A program made the translations under genes and the position numbers. DNA of 64,000 nucleotides from positions 1 to 64,000 of the forward strand of contig DEDT01000041.1 of assembly GCA_002350105.1 (NCBI GenBank). Direction: 5' to 3'. This DNA comes from Selenomonadaceae bacterium UBA2897 (GTDB taxonomy: Bacteria > Bacillota > Negativicutes > Selenomonadales > Selenomonadaceae). Below, piece after piece: positions 39,370 to 46,551 of the stretch. The notes beneath the pieces were generated by a model. The model saw only the letters and a program-made list of their open reading frames with translations, was not told the origin of the DNA and did not search any database. The first letter of the stretch is position 1. Each line of letters begins with the position of its first letter.

Positions 39370-40279
39370 CGTCTTCGCCTCCCTGCGCGAGCTCTCCCGT
39401 GGGATGCGCTGCGATTTCCGCCGCCCGGATAGCCGCGATTTCCTCCCCATGCGTCCCCGCATACTGCTCCAGATGCTGGAAGAAGCGCGTAATATGGAAC
39501 ACGGTCTCATGGATGAACGCCGCCACGTAGTCGGGGAAAAGTCCCAGCCGCGCGTAAAACGCCCAAAAGGCCGCACATTGCCGTTCCGTATCGACATCAT
39601 ACTCGATGCGGTGCAGCAGCCAGGCGAGTTCCTGCCTGTCTTCCTTCGTATACATCGACTTCAGGAGCGCCAGTTCCGGCATGGAACGGTCGGCCTTCAC
39701 CAGCCAGAATTCCGTCTCCAGATCATCATGCAGATTCTCGAAGCCCGCCGCCTCCAGCTTCGCAAGCAGGCCCTCCGGCGCCTTGCGGCGCTGCGGCCGG
39801 AGGTGCACGTCTTTATAGTACGAGGCATAGAGCAGTTTCTCGAACTCCGGCTTGGCATAGAGGCGCGCAGCCACATGATAGTAGTGCCCCTCCATGATAT
39901 TCCGGATTTCCGACCAGTGCCGCAAATTGCGGAAGCTCGTGAGCCAGCTGCCTGTCTCCTTGAGATAGGTCGAGAAGCCGGCCGCGATATCCTGCGGGTT
40001 GCCCGCCTGCTCCAGCGTGAGGTCCGAGATGATGTAGTCGAAGGATGCACGCGGATATGGAAGCGGCTCGCTGAGATAGTCGCAGACCGTGAGCTCCGCC
40101 CCCGTCGCCGCATAGGCGGACAGGCGGTCTTTGTCAGCGGCTGCACCATAGAGCTCAGCGATGGGGAACATCTGCCGCAACCGGGGCAGGTAATGGAGAT
40201 CCTCCACGACGAGCACGCGCAGCGGCAGCGCGGCGGGCTGCAGGAACTGCAGCAGGGCCGGCTTGATTTTCTCAGACAT
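39362..40279 (-). CDS. Methyltransferase-like protein of the glycosylation cluster
   Basis: 305-residue protein. Residues 18-120 look like a class I methyltransferase core (LRVLVVEDLHYLPRLRQMFP, then DYLSEPLPYPRASFDYIISD with the pattern of an SAM-binding fold), but the glycine-rich motif I is degenerate. The C-terminal half (FWAFYARLGLFPDYVAAFIH) is helical and unassigned. Such proteins often pair with glycosyltransferases on flagellin glycosylation loci. It is first of the three-gene set; GGAGG precedes its ATG. Actual methyl transfer is uncertain. Confidence 0.65.
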   Translation of the reverse strand: MSEKIKPALLQFLQPAALPLRVLVVEDLHYLPRLRQMFPIAELYGAAADKDRLSAYAATGAELTVCDYLSEPLPYPRASFDYIISDLTLEQAGNPQDIAAGFSTYLKETGSWLTSFRNLRHWSEIRNIMEGHYYHVAARLYAKPEFEKLLYASYYKDVHLRPQRRKAPEGLLAKLEAAGFENLHDDLETEFWLVKADRSMPELALLKSMYTKEDRQELAWLLHRIEYDVDTERQCAAFWAFYARLGLFPDYVAAFIHETVFHITRFFQHLEQYAGTHGEEIAAIRAAEIAAHPTGELAQGGEDDA

Positions 40280-40296
40280 GGCGCACCTCCCTATAC

Positions 40297-40332
40297 AAAA
40301 GGCTGCACATAAATTCCCATCTATGTGCAGCC
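40297..40332 (-). terminator. Terminator after smpB
   Basis: Perfect 11-bp stem GGCTGCACATA/TATGTGCAGCC (40301-40311 and 40322-40332), then TTTTG on the minus strand. The next gene starts only 17 bases beyond, so some read-through into the glycosylation genes is likely. Confidence 0.85.
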
Positions 40333-40357
40333 CATGCAGTAAGTAATTTAATAGCGA

Positions 40358-40831
40358 TTAATAGCGCTGGCGGTCTTTCAGAGCCCGCTCCATTTCACGC
40401 TTAGCCGTTTTGGCCTGCAGATCCTGTCGTTTATCGTAGTTGTGCTTGCCGGAAGCCAGCGCGAGCTCCAGCTTCGCGCGGCCCCGCTTGAAATAAATCT
40501 TCAGCGGAATCAGCGTATAGCCCTTCTCGCGCGTCTTGCTGAACAGCTTGATAATCTCCGCCTTGTGCATCAGCAGACGGCGCGTCCTGAGCGGGTCATG
40601 GTTAAAGATATTCCCCTGTTCGTAGGGGCTGATATGCATGTGCTCGATGAAGATCTCGCCGTTGCGGATATTACAGTAGCTGTCCTTGAGGTTGGCACGG
40701 CCCGCCCGCAGGGACTTTACCTCGGTGCCCTGCAGCTCCAGGCCGGCCTCAAACGTCTCGTGGATAAAGTAATCATGCCGTGCCTTGCGGTTCTCGCAGG
40801 CAATCTTGATGCCCGCATTCTTTTTCCCCAA
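40358..40831 (-). CDS. smpB: tmRNA-binding protein SmpB
   Basis: 157-residue trans-translation factor. It contains ARHDYFIHETFEAGLELQGT, VKSLRAGRANLKDSYCNI and ISPYEQGNIFNHDPLRTRRL, all diagnostic, and ends in the basic tail KREMERALKDRQRY. TTG at 40831 has GGGAG six bases upstream and gives the family's usual length; the longer frame would extend into the spacer behind rnr. It lies after rnr as in Bacillus. No tmRNA gene follows in this window. Confidence 0.95.
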   Translation of the reverse strand: MGKKNAGIKIACENRKARHDYFIHETFEAGLELQGTEVKSLRAGRANLKDSYCNIRNGEIFIEHMHISPYEQGNIFNHDPLRTRRLLMHKAEIIKLFSKTREKGYTLIPLKIYFKRGRAKLELALASGKHNYDKRQDLQAKTAKREMERALKDRQRY

Positions 40832-40891
40832 GCCAATCTCCCTCTTTTCCCAAAACGTGAACAAGGAGCTGCTGCCCCGCGTCACGTCGTT

Positions 40892-43561
40892 TTAGTTCTT
40901 TGCGTTGCCCGTGCTGCCCTCGGTCTTGCTGTGGCCGTGATGACTGCGCTGCGGGGCCTGCTTGCGCGGCTTCTCCGCCTGCATGGCCTCCTGGCGCTGT
41001 TTGCGCTCGTGGTATCCCGGCGGATCCGGCCACACGGCCTTGTTGAGGCCCGTCACGCGTACATGATGATAGTCGTCACGATCGCGCTTCTCGTCCTTGC
41101 GGCCAAAACCCGTGCTGTTCTTGCGCTCGGCCGGGCGGTGATGGTCGTCACGATGGGGCAGCTTCTCGCCCGAAGGGCCGCGGCGCCCCTTGCCCTTGCC
41201 CTTGCCGTTGCGGTGGTGCTTCGGCTCGCCCTCGTGTGCCTTGGCATCGAGGAAGGCCTCAGCGAGGATGGAGCTGCCGCCCTCGCTCTTCCGCTCGCGG
41301 CGGCCACCGCGCTCACCACGTCTGCCGCCGCGCTCCTTCTTCTCCTTGTCATCACGGCCGCCCTGCGGCTTGCCCGGCTTGCGGCCGCCGCGCACGGCGT
41401 TGGCCATGGCCTTCGGATCATAGGCACCGTTGTCCTTGAGCACGAAGTCGAGGTTGCGCTCCTCGATGTTGGCGCGCACGAGCAGGATATCGACCTCGTC
41501 GCCGAGGCGGTAGCGCTGCTGCGTACGCTCGCCGACCATCGCGAACTGCTCCTCTTTGTACTCATAGAAGTCGTTGACCATCGTGGAGACATGCACGAGG
41601 CCCTCCACGCCATTGTCGAGCTCGACGAAGATACCGAAAGCCGTGACGCCCGAGATAATGCCGTGGAACTCCTCGCCCACGAACTGCGCCATATACTCGA
41701 TTTTCTTCATGTCCGTCGTCTCGCGCTCCGCCTCGATGGCGACGCGCTCGCGCTCGGACGCATGGTCCGCGATCTCCGGCAGCAGGCTGCGCAGTTTCTC
41801 CTGACGCGCGCCCGGCATCGTGCCCGTCGCGAACGTCTCGCGCAGCAGACGGTGCACGATGAGGTCCGGGTAGCGGCGAATCGGCGAGGTGAAGTGCGTG
41901 TAGTAGCGCGCCGCCAGGCCGAAATGACCGAGGCTCTCCGGCGAATAGCGGGCCTGCTGCATCGAGCGCAGGGCGACCGTCGAGAGCAGGCGCTCCTCCG
42001 GTTTGCCCTCGACCTTCGCGAGGACTTTCTGGATATCCATGGGCTTCACGTGGCCCATCTCGTCGGAGCGCACGAAAAGGCCGAAAGCCGCGAGCACGTT
42101 GTTCAGGCGCTCCAGCTTCTCCTCGCTCGGCTGCTCATGCACGCGGTACATGAACGGCAGATGCTTCGTATCCATGTGGCGGGCCACGGTCTCATTCGCG
42201 GCCAGCATGCACTCCTCGACGATGGACTCGGAGAGCGAGCCCACGCGCTTGATGAGGGCGATCGGATGACCTTCCGCATCCAGCTTGACCTTGACCTCCG
42301 GGATCTCGAAGTCGATGGAGCCGCGGCGATGGCGCTTCGCCTTGAGAATGTCGCGCAGGTCGCGCAGCGTCTCCAGCATCTCGCGGATATCCGCATTATC
42401 AGAGACATACGGCTCCTCGTGATCGACGAGTACCTTGTTCACGATGTTGTACGTCAAGCGGCGGTGCACATGGATGACCGTCGGCACGATTTCGTAGCTC
42501 GTGACCTCGCCCTCTGGGGAAATCTGCATCTCGCAGGCCATGGAGAGGCGGTCGACGCCCGCATTCAGCGAGCAGATGCCATTGGAAAGCTCCTTCGGCA
42601 GCATCGGGATCACGCGGTCCACGAGGTAGACACTCGTACCGCGCTCGCGCGCCTCGCGGTCCAGCGGCTCGTTCTCGCGCACATACCAGCTCACATCGGC
42701 GATGTAGACGCCGAGGAAATAGGATCCATCGGCGTTCTTCTTCGCATAGACGCCGTCGTCGAGGTCCTTGGAATCATCGCCATCGATGGTGACGATGGAC
42801 AGATCGCGGCGGTCGCGGCGGCCCTCATATTCCTCAGGGCTCGGATTCTCCTCGCAGGCCGTGGCCGCAGCCTGTACATCCTCGGGGAAGGTCTCTGAGA
42901 GGTCGTACTGCTTCATCACGGAGAGGATATCGACGCCCGGGTCGCCCTTCATGCCGATGATTTCCGTGACCTTGCCCTCGGCGTTGTGGCGGCCCGTCGG
43001 CCATTTCGTGATTTCCACGACGACTTTTGCGCCCGTCTTCGCACCGTGCGCGGCCTTTTTCGGGATAAAGATATCGTTGTTCAGTTTCGTATTGTCCGGC
43101 GTCACGAAACCGAAGGTGCGGCTGCTCTCATACGTGCCCACGATGCGCTCGTTCGCGCGCTCGAGCACGCGGATGATTTCGCCCTCGCGGGAGCGGCCCG
43201 GTTCCTGCGACGGCGTGACGCGAGCCACGACGCGGTCGCCGTGCATAGCCGAATTCAGGCTGACACCCGGCACGAATACGTCCGTCTCCTCCTCGGTCTC
43301 GCGCACGTCGGGGATGATGAAGCCGAAGCCCTTGGCCGTCATGGAGAGCTTGCCCACGACGAGGTGCATGCGCGCCGGCGTGCCGTAGAGGTCGCTGCGG
43401 TTGCGGATGATTGCGCCCTCCTGCTCCAGTGCCTCCAGGGCCTGCGGGAACCCCACCTGCTCCTCCGGCGTCAGCTGCATGGCCTCGGCTAAGTCCCCGG
43501 CCAGCAGCGGTTTATATGCTTCTTCGCGCATATAAGCTAAAATCCGTTCTTTTAAATCCAT
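40892..43561 (-). CDS. rnr: Ribonuclease R
   Basis: 889-residue 3'-5' exoribonuclease. It has an N-terminal helix-turn-helix (LKERILAYMREEAYKPLLAG), cold-shock domains, the RNB core with DDSKDLDDGVYAKKN and the aspartates of the active site, and an S1 domain (EFHGIISGVTAFGIFVELDN). The last 180 residues are a low-complexity tail of Gly, Arg, Lys and His (GGRRGERGGRRERKSEG and similar), longer than in most homologues and probably an RNA-binding tail. It sits between the esterase and smpB, the standard Firmicute order. Confidence 0.95.
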   Translation of the reverse strand: MDLKERILAYMREEAYKPLLAGDLAEAMQLTPEEQVGFPQALEALEQEGAIIRNRSDLYGTPARMHLVVGKLSMTAKGFGFIIPDVRETEEETDVFVPGVSLNSAMHGDRVVARVTPSQEPGRSREGEIIRVLERANERIVGTYESSRTFGFVTPDNTKLNNDIFIPKKAAHGAKTGAKVVVEITKWPTGRHNAEGKVTEIIGMKGDPGVDILSVMKQYDLSETFPEDVQAAATACEENPSPEEYEGRRDRRDLSIVTIDGDDSKDLDDGVYAKKNADGSYFLGVYIADVSWYVRENEPLDREARERGTSVYLVDRVIPMLPKELSNGICSLNAGVDRLSMACEMQISPEGEVTSYEIVPTVIHVHRRLTYNIVNKVLVDHEEPYVSDNADIREMLETLRDLRDILKAKRHRRGSIDFEIPEVKVKLDAEGHPIALIKRVGSLSESIVEECMLAANETVARHMDTKHLPFMYRVHEQPSEEKLERLNNVLAAFGLFVRSDEMGHVKPMDIQKVLAKVEGKPEERLLSTVALRSMQQARYSPESLGHFGLAARYYTHFTSPIRRYPDLIVHRLLRETFATGTMPGARQEKLRSLLPEIADHASERERVAIEAERETTDMKKIEYMAQFVGEEFHGIISGVTAFGIFVELDNGVEGLVHVSTMVNDFYEYKEEQFAMVGERTQQRYRLGDEVDILLVRANIEERNLDFVLKDNGAYDPKAMANAVRGGRKPGKPQGGRDDKEKKERGGRRGERGGRRERKSEGGSSILAEAFLDAKAHEGEPKHHRNGKGKGKGRRGPSGEKLPHRDDHHRPAERKNSTGFGRKDEKRDRDDYHHVRVTGLNKAVWPDPPGYHERKQRQEAMQAEKPRKQAPQRSHHGHSKTEGSTGNAKN

Positions 43562-43630
43562 AATTTTTCTTTTCTCCGTTTTCGCTTTCTTTTCTTCTTC
43601 GCTAATACGATAGTTCGCCTGTTGCCGGAC

Positions 43631-44377
43631 TCATTCGGCAGCAGCCTGCAGGAACCGGGCGGTGCGGGCAAAGACCTGCTCGCGCTCCTCCGTCAGAGGC
43701 AACAGATGGCCGCCGCGTTCCAGCCAAAAGATTTCCTTGTGAGTCGTAGCCAGATGATTGTAGATGTAGACGGCGCTGCGAGGATCCGCCGTATGGTCGT
43801 CCTGTGCCTGCACGATGAGGCATGGCACTTCGATGTGTGCGAGCTCACCCTTGACCACCTCGATGACGTCGAGCAGCTCGTGCACGCTGATGAGCGGCAT
43901 CTTGCGGTAGGTATGATTCGCCGCAGGGGGGACGTTCTTCAGACGGCGGCGCGCCTTGGGCACAAAGACGCCCACCGAAACACTGCGCGGCGGCAGCAGG
44001 CCAATGCCCCTCTCCTGGGCGATGTAGATGGGCGCCGCGAGCGGCACGACCCGGTCCACCTCGTACTCCGCCGCCGCGAGCAGCGCCAGCAGGCCGCCCA
44101 TGGAGTGACCGACGACGCTGATGTGCTCGCAGGCCCCGCCGAGCACGGCCAGGCCGTCACGTACCGAGTCATACCAATTCTCCCATACCATATGACTCAT
44201 ATCCTCGGCCGTCGTGCCATGACCGGCCAGCCGCACGCCGAGCACCGTGAAGCCCTGCTGCTGCAGGTACTGCCCCATGAGCAGGAGCTCCGCTGGCAGG
44301 CCCGTGAATCCATGGATGAGCAACACGCCCTGCGGTCCGCCCGGCAGGAAGAAAGGCTCCGCTCCCGGCAAAATCAT
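43631..44377 (-). CDS. Alpha/beta hydrolase (carboxylesterase, YvaK/EstA type)
   Basis: 248-residue serine hydrolase. The nucleophile elbow is GHSMGG with Ser92, the oxyanion segment IHGFTGLPAE near 21-30, and probable Asp193 (AQDDHTADP) and His223 (ERGGHLLPL). The sequence pattern matches Firmicute carboxylesterases and monoacylglycerol lipases. The gene's place between secG and rnr is conserved in Bacillus, where the esterase is YvaK. A physiological substrate is unknown. Confidence 0.9.
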   Translation of the reverse strand: MILPGAEPFFLPGGPQGVLLIHGFTGLPAELLLMGQYLQQQGFTVLGVRLAGHGTTAEDMSHMVWENWYDSVRDGLAVLGGACEHISVVGHSMGGLLALLAAAEYEVDRVVPLAAPIYIAQERGIGLLPPRSVSVGVFVPKARRRLKNVPPAANHTYRKMPLISVHELLDVIEVVKGELAHIEVPCLIVQAQDDHTADPRSAVYIYNHLATTHKEIFWLERGGHLLPLTEEREQVFARTARFLQAAAE

Positions 44378-44395
44378 GCAGCATCCCCCTAACGC

Positions 44396-44430
44396 GAAAA
44401 ACGTCCCCTGCCCTACAGGACAGAGAACGT
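44396..44430 (-). terminator. Terminator after secG
   Basis: A 13-bp stem (44401-44413 with 44418-44430), including G-T pairs, has a TACA loop and five T residues on the minus strand. Confidence 0.8.
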
Positions 44431-44445
44431 CAATGCCTTACCGTA

Positions 44446-44676
44446 TCAGTTCGTCATCCGGGCAATCACGATGGTAATAACCCCGAAGGCTATCGCCAGT
44501 ACAACGGTCACGCGAGCCAGCAGCGCATCCATGCCACGGGCCTTGCTCGAAAATACCGTGTCGGCACCGCCGCCCATGCCGCCCATGCCCGCGGACTTCG
44601 CTTCCTGTCCGAGCACCGCAGCAATGAGTGCAATGCAGATGATGGCATCGAGTATCATCAAAAGTGTCAGTAACAA
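44446..44676 (-). CDS. secG: Preprotein translocase subunit SecG
   Basis: 76-residue membrane protein with two helices (MILDAIICIALIAAVL and VVLAIAFGVITIVIA) around the loop GQEAKSAGMGGMGGGADTVF, typical for SecG. TTG at 44676 lies eight bases after AAGGAG; the GTG at 44685 is inside that site and cannot be the start. It is the first gene of the secG-esterase-rnr-smpB row. Confidence 0.92.
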   Translation of the reverse strand: MLLTLLMILDAIICIALIAAVLGQEAKSAGMGGMGGGADTVFSSKARGMDALLARVTVVLAIAFGVITIVIARMTN

Positions 44677-44715
44677 AATAGCCACTCCTTCACACCAATA
44701 AAAAGTCTACACCAC

Positions 44716-44744
44716 ATTTTATCATATACCGCCGCCATTGACAA
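44716..44744 (-). promoter_or_regulatory. Promoter of secG
   Basis: Minus-strand TTGTCA (44744-44739), 17-base spacer, TAAAAT (44721-44716). Confidence 0.7.
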
Positions 44745-44768
44745 CACAGGTTTCACATCCGCTTTTAC

Positions 44769-44797
44769 TTGTAAGCGCTCGGTCGAAATGGTATAAT
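44769..44797 (+). promoter_or_regulatory. Promoter of a putative antisense RNA
   Basis: TTGTAA (44769-44774), 17-base spacer, TATAAT (44792-44797) on the plus strand. It faces the small toxin gene and back-to-back the secG promoter; no plus-strand gene with a ribosome binding site follows. Confidence 0.6.
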
Positions 44798-44803
44798 TAT
44801 CGT

Positions 44804-44935
44804 AACAAGAGCAGCTGGTGTCTGGAACCATCAGCTCGCCCTTCGATATTACTAGAACGAGAAGGGGCTTCGGCTCGACACGTGTCAGCATCACCCTTTC
44901 CGGATCGGCTTCTTCACTTCATCCGTAGCTGCGAA
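44804..44935 (+). ncRNA. Putative antitoxin RNA antisense to the toxin mRNA 3' end
   Basis: Predicted from the plus-strand promoter at 44769-44797. The region holds a stem AGCTGGTG/CATCAGCT near its 5' end. It is convergent with the toxin gene at 44936-45013 and would overlap its 3' untranslated region, the arrangement of txpA/RatA and yonT type I systems. The 3' end is not defined: no clear intrinsic terminator is visible. Confidence 0.42.
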
Positions 44936-45013
44936 CTACTTCCGAAGTTGCAGAATGCCAATCACGATCTCCACGAACGCCAGTACAAGGCTGAGCTTTT
45001 CGTAAGTGCTCAT
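44936..45013 (-). CDS. Small holin-like toxin of a type I toxin-antitoxin system
   Basis: 25-residue hydrophobic peptide that starts MSTYEKLSLVLAFVE and ends GILQLRK. The opening MSTYE plus one membrane helix and a short basic tail is the pattern of the putative holin-like toxin family (TxpA/BsrG relatives). GGGGAGG lies five to six bases before the ATG. In the mRNA this site is paired: CTCCC (45038-45034) with GGGAG and TGACAT (45049-45044) with ATGTCA, which includes the A of the start codon. That hidden ribosome site is typical for type I toxins. The peptide would insert in the inner membrane. Confidence 0.7.
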   Translation of the reverse strand: MSTYEKLSLVLAFVEIVIGILQLRK

Positions 45014-45064
45014 GACATTCACCTCCCCATTCAGGGAGAGCTGATGTCAGCTGCTCTCACGTAA

Positions 45065-45093
45065 AGTATAGCATGTACTGGTGTTTTTGTATA
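45065..45093 (-). promoter_or_regulatory. Weak promoter of the holin-like toxin
   Basis: TATACT (45070-45065) with a poor -35 box TATACA (45093-45088), 17-base spacer, about 50 bases before the toxin start. Confidence 0.4.
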
Positions 45094-45100
45094 CCGTACT

Positions 45101-45447
45101 TTATTTCTTCCTGAAGATGTCCGCCAGGCTGCCGTCGCGCTCCTGCGCGAGCGTGGCGATGCCCGTATTGTAGAAAATGTCGTTGGGCAGAGCCACGATG
45201 GCCTCCAGCAAATCAGGCTCCAGCAGGTAGCGGCGGATTTCCGAAGGGCCGCTGCCCGCATCGCCCGTAAAGAGCGGCGAGCCGTTGTGGATGATGGCCA
45301 CGCGGCTGCCCTCCCGCTTCATCTTGCTCACGGCCGTCTCGAGGAACAGCATCTGGCTGTCGCCGATGGCCGGCACGCCCGCGCCGAAACGTCCGGCATA
45401 GCCCAGATCAGGTCCGCTTTCTCCTTGACATTTACAGCTAAACTCAC
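45101..45447 (-). pseudogene. Remnant of type I restriction-modification methylase hsdM
   Basis: The GTG at 45447 with GAGGGATGG upstream begins a frame reading SLAVNVKEKADLIWA, the N-terminus of HsdM-type methylases. The reading frame then has to shift to GRFGAGVPAIGDSQMLFLE, which belongs several hundred residues later in the family. From there KREGSRVAIIHNGSPLFTGD, GSGPSEIRRYLLEPDLLEAI and ALPNDIFYNTGIAT match the C-terminal methylase region. The expected YIW after GIAT is replaced by LAQERDGSLADIFRKK and a stop. The gene has therefore lost most of its middle, its catalytic NPPF motif, and its end. No hsdS or hsdR is present. Confidence 0.8.
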
Positions 45448-45573
45448 GTTCCATCCCTCGTTTATCTTCAGTATTTTCCTATCTAGTATAACACGCCAGG
45501 GGGGACATCCTATAGCCTGGCGAGGCAAATTTATGGAAAGCCGCCAGGAAGGATATACGATAGAGCATCGTGC

Positions 45574-46413
45574 TCACAGCGCGTCGTACTGCTGCTGGAT
45601 GAAGGTACGTGTAGCTTCGGCGTTGTCGGGGGTCGTGTTCTCCAACGTGGCGTGAATGTAGGGCTTGCGCGTCTTGATAAAGCGCAGGATATCCGTGTAG
45701 TCCATCTCGCCCTGGCCACAGGCCACGGAGCGCAGTTTGCCATCGGCACCGCGCTGGAAATCCTTGAGATGCACGACCGCCACATAGTCGCCGAGGTCCT
45801 CGATGGCCTGACGGATAACTTCATCGCGCCGGTCCACATTGTGCGGGCCGAGCAGATTTACGGGGTCGAGGATAATTTGCAGGTTCGGCGAGTCGATGGC
45901 GCGCAACACCGCGAGTGCGCGTTGGGAGTCATAGACGATATGGCGGCAGACCGGCTCAATGGCGAGGATGACGCCGAATCGCTCCGCGCACGCCACGACG
46001 GGGCGCAGGTTGTGGATGAACGTGCCCAGCGCCGCCTCCGTCTTGCTCTCCGGCGTGTCCTCGATATAGTCCACATTCGGTGCGCCCGTCTCCGTGCCCA
46101 CGACACCCGCGCCGAGCATGGCCGCGAAACGGATATTCTCATAGTAGCCCTGCTGGATGGCGGCAAGCTGCGCGGGGTCGGGATTGGCGAGGTTCTTGTA
46201 GTTGCCGAGCACGGCCACGTCGAGGCGATATCTGGCGAACAGCTTGCGCAGATACATCGCGAACCCCGGTGTGAGCGCCTGATTGCCCGGATAGTCCTTC
46301 AGCATCTTCGTGAGTGCCAGATGGCCGCAGGCAAAGCCCTGCTCCTCGGCGATGGCCAGTCTTTCCTCGATGGTGCCCGGCGCAATGTCGTGCAGGCGAA
46401 TCCCTAATTGCAT
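45574..46413 (-). CDS. Sugar phosphate isomerase/epimerase-like TIM-barrel protein
   Basis: 279-residue AP-endonuclease family 2 (xylose isomerase-like) protein. Barrel motifs include IRFAAMLGAGVVGTETGAPN, ILAIEPVCRHIVYDSQRA, LQIILDPVNLLGPHNVDRRD and VAVVHLKDFQRG, which carry the Glu, Asp and His metal ligands of the family. ATG at 46413 has AAAGGGG seven bases upstream. The gene stands alone between the hsdM remnant and pyk. The substrate is unknown; a sugar or inositol derivative is plausible. Confidence 0.85.
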   Translation of the reverse strand: MQLGIRLHDIAPGTIEERLAIAEEQGFACGHLALTKMLKDYPGNQALTPGFAMYLRKLFARYRLDVAVLGNYKNLANPDPAQLAAIQQGYYENIRFAAMLGAGVVGTETGAPNVDYIEDTPESKTEAALGTFIHNLRPVVACAERFGVILAIEPVCRHIVYDSQRALAVLRAIDSPNLQIILDPVNLLGPHNVDRRDEVIRQAIEDLGDYVAVVHLKDFQRGADGKLRSVACGQGEMDYTDILRFIKTRKPYIHATLENTTPDNAEATRTFIQQQYDAL

Positions 46414-46475
46414 CATAAATCCCCTTTCTCGTCTATAGAAACCGGTTAATAACTCTTTCTTTATTTTAGCACAAA

Positions 46476-46508
46476 CAAAAACCATCCGCTACAAAAAGCG
46501 GATGGTTT
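46476..46508 (-). terminator. Terminator after pyk
   Basis: Perfect 11-bp stem AACCATCCGCT/AGCGGATGGTT (46481-46491 and 46498-46508), then TTTG TTTG on the minus strand. Confidence 0.87.
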
Positions 46509-46551
46509 CGTTGTATTTGCTTTTGTTGTTACAGCTCCGGCTGCAACGCGA

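Noticed and set aside
40442..42898. Long plus-strand open frame opposite rnr and smpB
   Set aside because: Crosses two real genes, has no family match, and is explained by GC-rich codon use.
44738..45064. Plus-strand open frame through the toxin locus
   Set aside because: No ribosome binding site and no protein family; the minus strand carries the toxin and the plus strand a likely RNA.
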